A stretch of DNA of 8,961 bases from Clostridia bacterium (GTDB lineage Bacteria; Bacillota_A; Clostridia; UMGS1810), in NCBI GenBank assembly GCA_017437345.1, contig JAFSBJ010000029.1, forward strand, positions 1-8,961, read 5' to 3'. Within the stretch, counting starts at the first letter, position 1, and the number at the start of each line of letters is the position of its first letter. The position numbers were made by a program, and so were the translations under genes. A model generated the notes under the pieces. The model saw nothing but the letters and a program-made list of their open reading frames with translations. It ran no database searches and was not told where the DNA came from. Of the stretch, positions 6,166-8,961 are shown piece after piece.

Positions 6166-6226
6166 ACAAAATTTTGATAAAATTAAGAAATTTTGTGTAT
6201 ATCTTTAAATTGTTGACAAAATTTTG
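6166..6226 (+). repeat. Repeated palindrome upstream of and over the CHR-pair promoter
   Basis: The 11-mer ACAAAATTTTG occurs at 6166-6176 and again at 6216-6226, exactly 50 bases apart; its CAAAATTTTG core is a perfect 10-base palindrome. A partial copy (GAAATTTTG, 6187-6195) lies between them. The right copy overlaps the end of the -35 box and the spacer of the promoter at 6213-6241, as an operator would. The surrounding DNA is very AT-rich, so chance occurrence is possible. A regulator role is inference. Confidence 0.45.
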
Positions 6227-6241
6227 GGAATGATATATTAT
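6213..6241 (+). promoter_or_regulatory. Promoter of the CHR-domain transporter pair
   Basis: Perfect -35 box TTGACA (6213-6218), a 17-base spacer and TATTAT (6236-6241). Transcription would start near 6248, with the GAAGGTGAT ribosome site a few bases downstream. It is the closest match to the -35 consensus in the window. The palindrome at 6217-6226 lies on it, so it may be repressed in normal conditions. Confidence 0.75.
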
Positions 6242-6260
6242 GTTTAAGGAAAGCAAAGAA

Positions 6261-6269
6261 GAAGGTGAT
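6261..6269 (+). promoter_or_regulatory. Ribosome binding site favouring a TTG start
   Basis: GAAGGTGAT, one mismatch from GGAGGTGAT, ends 4 bases before TTG at 6274. It resembles the sites of rpsT and proC in form and spacing. The other candidate start, GTG at 6265, is itself part of this site. Confidence 0.65.
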
Positions 6270-6273
6270 ATCT

Positions 6274-6813
6274 TTGAAAGAAATTAATAAACTTTTCTGG
6301 ACTTTTTTCAGAATAGGTTTGTTTACCTTTGGTGGTGGCTATGCAATGCTTCCACTTATACAAAAGGAAGTTGTTGAAAAAGAGAAGTGGGCAACCGACG
6401 AAGAGGTTATGAACTATTTTGCTATGGGACAGTGTACTCCCGGGGTTATTGCTGTTAACCTGGCCACTTTTATCGGTTATAAAATCAAAGGAGTACTTGG
6501 TGGAATTTTTGCAACAATTGGTGTTGTTGCACCGTCTGTTGTGATAATTTCTATAATTGCAAACTTTTTAAAATATTTTGAAAGCGTCAAAGAAGTTCAA
6601 TATGCTTTTGGAGGTATCCGCGTTGCAGTTTGCGTTTTGATTCTGAATGCAGTTATTAAATTCTGGAAATCAGGGGTTAAAGATGCAGTTGGCGTAGTTA
6701 TTTTTGCGGCTGTATTTGTTCTTTCCATTTTATTTAATTTCTCATCTGTTTGGGCAATTGTCGGTGCTGTTATTATTGGTATATTGGCAAGTCTGTGGAA
6801 AGAGAGGGCCTGA
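6274..6813 (+). CDS. CHR-domain membrane protein, first of a pair (chromate transporter family)
   Basis: A 179-residue membrane protein made of one CHR domain (ChrA family). Long ChrA proteins have two such domains fused; here they are two short genes side by side, as in the short-chain ywrA/ywrB pair of Bacillus subtilis. Signature parts are FFRIGLFTFGGGYAMLPLI (11-29), KWATDEEV (38-45), FAMGQCTPGVIAVNLATFIGYK (49-70) and a series of hydrophobic segments at about 73-99, 112-130, 137-155 and 157-175. The known role of the family is proton-linked export of chromate, probably with sulfate-like anions as competitors; in an anaerobe the real substrate is uncertain. The start is taken as TTG 6274 because of the spacing from GAAGGTGAT; GTG 6265 would add three residues. 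The second gene begins 3 bases after the stop, so the two products probably form a heterodimer. Confidence 0.87.
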   Translation: MKEINKLFWTFFRIGLFTFGGGYAMLPLIQKEVVEKEKWATDEEVMNYFAMGQCTPGVIAVNLATFIGYKIKGVLGGIFATIGVVAPSVVIISIIANFLKYFESVKEVQYAFGGIRVAVCVLILNAVIKFWKSGVKDAVGVVIFAAVFVLSILFNFSSVWAIVGAVIIGILASLWKERA

Positions 6814-6816
6814 GAG

Positions 6817-7371
6817 ATGCTTTGGATAACTGTTTTTTTAGAATTCTTTAAAATAGGCCTTTTTGCCATTGGTGGCGGACTTGCAACCTTGCCGTTTTTA
6901 TATGATTTAACTGAAAAATATAAATGGTTTACGGCTCACGATTTGTCCAATATGATAGCAATTTCTGAGTCGACTCCCGGACCGATTGGTGTTAATTGTG
7001 CCACTTATGCAGGGGTAAAGGCTCTTGGACTTTTGGGTGGATTTGTGTCCACCGTTGGGCTTGTCTTGCCGTCTCTAATTATTATTTTGCTTGTTGCAAA
7101 AGCTATAGATAAATTTAAGGATAATAAATTTGTAAACTATGGATTTTACGGTATAAGACCGGCAGTTGCGGCTCTTATTGCTTTGGCTTTTGTGGATATT
7201 GCAAAGTCTACATTGTTTACTTTTGAGCTTATTGGAAAAGGGAACTTTTTTAATATAGGCCCGATTATTTTGTTCGCTATATTTCTGTTTTTAACCAATA
7301 AATTCAAGAAAATTCATCCCATAGTTTTTATAGCCGTTTCTGCTGTGGTGGGTATCGTTTTTAAATTTTAA
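6817..7371 (+). CDS. CHR-domain membrane protein, second of a pair (chromate transporter family)
   Basis: A 184-residue single CHR-domain membrane protein, partner of the preceding gene. It repeats the family pattern: FFKIGLFAIGGGLATLPFLYD (10-30), KWFTAHDL (36-43), IAISESTPGPIGVNCATYAG (47-66) and GLLGGFVSTVGLVLPSLIIILLVAK (71-95), then segments at about 111-128, 147-160 and 167-183. The TPGP motif is complete here, while the first protein has TPGV, so the pair is not a recent duplication; each probably stands for one half (N or C) of a full ChrA. In short-chain pairs the two halves are thought to insert with opposite orientation. The ATG is 8 bases after GAGAGGG (6802-6808) and follows the upstream stop by 3 bases. 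No terminator hairpin is visible after it, and the pta promoter begins 17 bases downstream. Confidence 0.87.
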   Translation: MLWITVFLEFFKIGLFAIGGGLATLPFLYDLTEKYKWFTAHDLSNMIAISESTPGPIGVNCATYAGVKALGLLGGFVSTVGLVLPSLIIILLVAKAIDKFKDNKFVNYGFYGIRPAVAALIALAFVDIAKSTLFTFELIGKGNFFNIGPIILFAIFLFLTNKFKKIHPIVFIAVSAVVGIVFKF

Positions 7372-7388
7372 AAAATAGTTGGAAATAC

Positions 7389-7417
7389 TTGCAAAAGGAA
7401 GAAATTTGTTGTATAAT
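7389..7417 (+). promoter_or_regulatory. SigA-type promoter of pta-ackA
   Basis: TTGCAA (7389-7394), a 17-base spacer and a perfect TATAAT (7412-7417). The transcript would start near 7424 and reach AGGAGGGG (7448-7455) 7 bases before the pta ATG. The strength fits a main fermentation operon. Confidence 0.82.
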
Positions 7418-7462
7418 AATTAGGTTAGATTTTATTGTAATACTTTTAGGAGGGGTTTTATA

Positions 7463-8467
7463 ATGAGCAATTTTTTAGACACAATAAAGGCTCGCGCTAA
7501 AGCCGACAAGAAAACAATTGTTTTGCCGGAATCAATGGACAGAAGAACAATAGAGGCGGCTGCAAAGGTGCTGGAAGAAGATATCGCAAATATCATTATT
7601 TTGGGAACACCTGAGGAGATTGCCGAAAGCAGTAAAGGACTTGATATTTCCAAGGCAACAATAATCAATCCTTTTACATATGAAAAAACAGAAGAATACC
7701 TTAATCTTTTTGTAGAACTCAGAAAGTCAAAGGGCCTTACATACGAAGAGGCAAAGAAAACTGCCCTCGGAGATTATATGTATTATGCTTGTCTTATGGT
7801 TAAGGCAGGGGATGCAGACGGCGTTGTTTCTGGCGCTTGTCATTCAACTGCAAACACACTCAGACCAAGCCTTCAAATCGTAAAAACAAAGCCGGGCGTA
7901 AAGCTTGTTTCTGCTTTCTTTGTTATGGTTGTTCCGGACTGTGAATACGGCTCAAACGGAACATTCATCTTTGCAGACAGCGGTCTTGAACAGAATCCTG
8001 ACCCTGAAAAGCTCGCGGCAATCGCTGCTTGCTCTGCTGAATCTTTTGAGCTTTTAGCTCAGGATACAGCTTATGTTGCGATGCTTTCTCATTCAACAAT
8101 GGGTAGTGCAAAGCATGCCGATGTTGATAAGGTTGTTGAAGCAACAAGAATCTGTAAAGAAAACAATCCAGAACTTAATGTTGACGGCGAGCTTCAGCTT
8201 GACGCAGCTATCGTTCCAAGCGTTGGTGAGTCCAAAGCTCCGGGTAGCCCTGTTGCAGGCAAAGCTAATGTTTTGGTATTCCCTGACCTTGATGCAGGAA
8301 ACATCGGATACAAGCTTGTTCAGAGACTTGCAAAGGCAGAAGCATATGGCCCTATCACTCAGGGTATTGCAATGCCGATCAACGACTTATCAAGAGGATG
8401 CTCTGCTGATGATATTGTTGGTGTTGTTGCAATTACAGCAGTTCAGGCACAGGCTATGAACAAATAA
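7463..8467 (+). CDS. pta: Phosphate acetyltransferase
   Basis: A 334-residue phosphotransacetylase, which converts acetyl-CoA and phosphate to acetyl phosphate and CoA in the cytoplasm, the first step of acetate formation. This is the short form, without the N-terminal regulatory domains of the enterobacterial enzyme. Marks are IVLPESMDRRTIEAA (19-33), GDADGVVSGACHSTANTLRPSLQIV (116-140), the SNGTFIFADSG segment (164-174), DGELQLDAAIVP (241-252), the KAPGSPVAGKANVLVFPDLDAGNIGYKL run (258-285) and the active-site NDLSRGCSADDI (307-318) with Ser310 and Arg311. It is read from a strong promoter with a strong ribosome site. ackA follows after 21 bases, the classical pair. Codon choice is somewhat richer in GC-ending codons than in the membrane protein genes, as expected of a highly expressed gene. 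The related phosphate butyryltransferase is unlikely given the match and the neighbour. Confidence 0.96.
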   Translation: MSNFLDTIKARAKADKKTIVLPESMDRRTIEAAAKVLEEDIANIIILGTPEEIAESSKGLDISKATIINPFTYEKTEEYLNLFVELRKSKGLTYEEAKKTALGDYMYYACLMVKAGDADGVVSGACHSTANTLRPSLQIVKTKPGVKLVSAFFVMVVPDCEYGSNGTFIFADSGLEQNPDPEKLAAIAACSAESFELLAQDTAYVAMLSHSTMGSAKHADVDKVVEATRICKENNPELNVDGELQLDAAIVPSVGESKAPGSPVAGKANVLVFPDLDAGNIGYKLVQRLAKAEAYGPITQGIAMPINDLSRGCSADDIVGVVAITAVQAQAMNK

Positions 8468-8488
8468 TATAAGAAAGAAGGATATATT

Positions 8489-8961
8489 ATGAAAATTTTG
8501 GTTATAAACGCAGGTAGCTCTTCTCTTAAATATCAGCTTATTGATATGACAAACGAAGAAGTAATGGCGAAAGGTCTTTGCGAAAGAATCGGTATTGAAA
8601 ATTCAAAGCTTAATCATACACCAAACGGTGGCGAAAAAGTAGTAATTGAAAAGGATATGAAAGACCATTCTGATGCTATTAAGATGGTTCTTGAAGCATT
8701 AACAGATGCAAATCACGGCGTAATTTCCAGCATGGATGAAATTTCTGCTGTTGGACATCGTGTTGTTCACGGTGGAGAAAAATTCAATAAATCATTCATT
8801 ATTAATGATGATGTTAAAAAGGCTCTTGAAGAATGTGTGCCTCTCGCACCGCTTCATAACCCTGCAAACATTATCGGTATTGAGGCTTGCGAAAAGGCTA
8901 TGCCAGGCGTTCCTCAGGTTGGCGTATTTGATACAGCATTCCACCAGACAATGCCAAAAGA
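8489..8961 (+). CDS. ackA: Acetate kinase, N-terminal part (3' end outside window)
   Basis: The first 157 residues of acetate kinase (full length in the family is about 400), which makes ATP and acetate from acetyl phosphate and ADP, the substrate-level phosphorylation step of acetate fermentation. It belongs to the ASKHA fold. Present are the first signature [16 protein letters not shown] (2-17) with Asn7, [11 protein letters not shown] (89-99) with Arg91, [11 protein letters not shown] (118-128) and [12 protein letters not shown] (145-156) with Asp148. Asn7, Arg91 and Asp148 carry the same numbers as in the well-studied Methanosarcina enzyme, so the N-terminus is correctly placed. GAAGGA (8477-8482) lies 6 bases before the ATG. 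It is co-transcribed with pta. A butyrate kinase is excluded by these motifs and by the neighbour. The frame is open to the window edge. Confidence 0.96.
   Translation, partial: MKILVINAGSSSLKYQLIDMTNEEVMAKGLCERIGIENSKLNHTPNGGEKVVIEKDMKDHSDAIKMVLEALTDANHGVISSMDEISAVGHRVVHGGEKFNKSFIINDDVKKALEECVPLAPLHNPANIIGIEACEKAMPGVPQVGVFDTAFHQTMPK

Noticed and set aside
6221..6248. Resemblance to the XerD arm of a dif site (ATATATTATGT followed by TTAAG)
   Set aside because: Only one arm resembles the Firmicutes dif consensus as I recall it; the XerC arm does not match. The stretch is explained by the -10 box of the CHR promoter.
6095..6260. Hidden small gene or small RNA in the divergent rpsT-CHR gap
   Set aside because: Apart from two promoters and the palindrome repeat it is AT-rich DNA without an open frame with a ribosome site, or a promoter-terminator pair.
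7424..7462. Riboswitch or attenuator in the pta leader
   Set aside because: The leader is only about 40 bases, with no stable stem; a strong promoter and ribosome site explain it.
8073..8459. Open + strand frame of 128 codons inside pta
   Set aside because: It is a shifted frame within a gene whose own frame is fully conserved; there is no ribosome site.

Overview
The window is an ordinary chromosomal stretch of an AT-rich, Gram-positive, anaerobic, probably spore-forming bacterium of the Clostridia type. The evidence is strong purine-rich Shine-Dalgarno sites (GGAGG, GGAGGTGAT), SigA-type promoters with 17-base spacers, a SpoIIM-family sporulation protein next to a Xer recombinase, and a pta-ackA acetate-fermentation operon. 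The species cannot be named from the sequence alone. No RNA gene, CRISPR array, insertion sequence or phage element is visible, and genes fill almost the whole window.

Left block (1-1515, + strand): the end of rnhB (RNase HII), a YraN-family putative nuclease and an M19 metallo-dipeptidase. Each stop codon overlaps the next start by one base (TAATG, TAGTG), so the three look translationally coupled.

Middle + strand block (1521-5188): a good SigA-type promoter precedes a class I aminotransferase, followed by proC (proline synthesis), a SpoIIM-like membrane protein and a XerD-type tyrosine recombinase. The block ends in a perfect hairpin that also ends the convergent ppa gene.

Minus-strand block (5194-6144): rpsT (ribosomal protein S20), read from its own promoter and closed by a terminator, then ppa (family I inorganic pyrophosphatase).

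Right + strand block (6166-8961): an AT-rich divergent intergenic region of about 210 bases carries the rpsT promoter on one strand and a consensus-like promoter for two small CHR-domain membrane proteins on the other. The second promoter overlaps a palindrome that also occurs 50 bases upstream, which suggests an operator. After the pair comes a fresh promoter driving pta and ackA (ackA is cut by the window end), which convert acetyl-CoA to acetate with ATP formation.

I do not see a clearly undescribed system. The points most worth checking are the repeated palindrome at the CHR-pair promoter, the unknown substrate of that pair in an anaerobe, the coupling of the dipeptidase to yraN, and several start codons where the Shine-Dalgarno site argues for a start inside the longest open frame.
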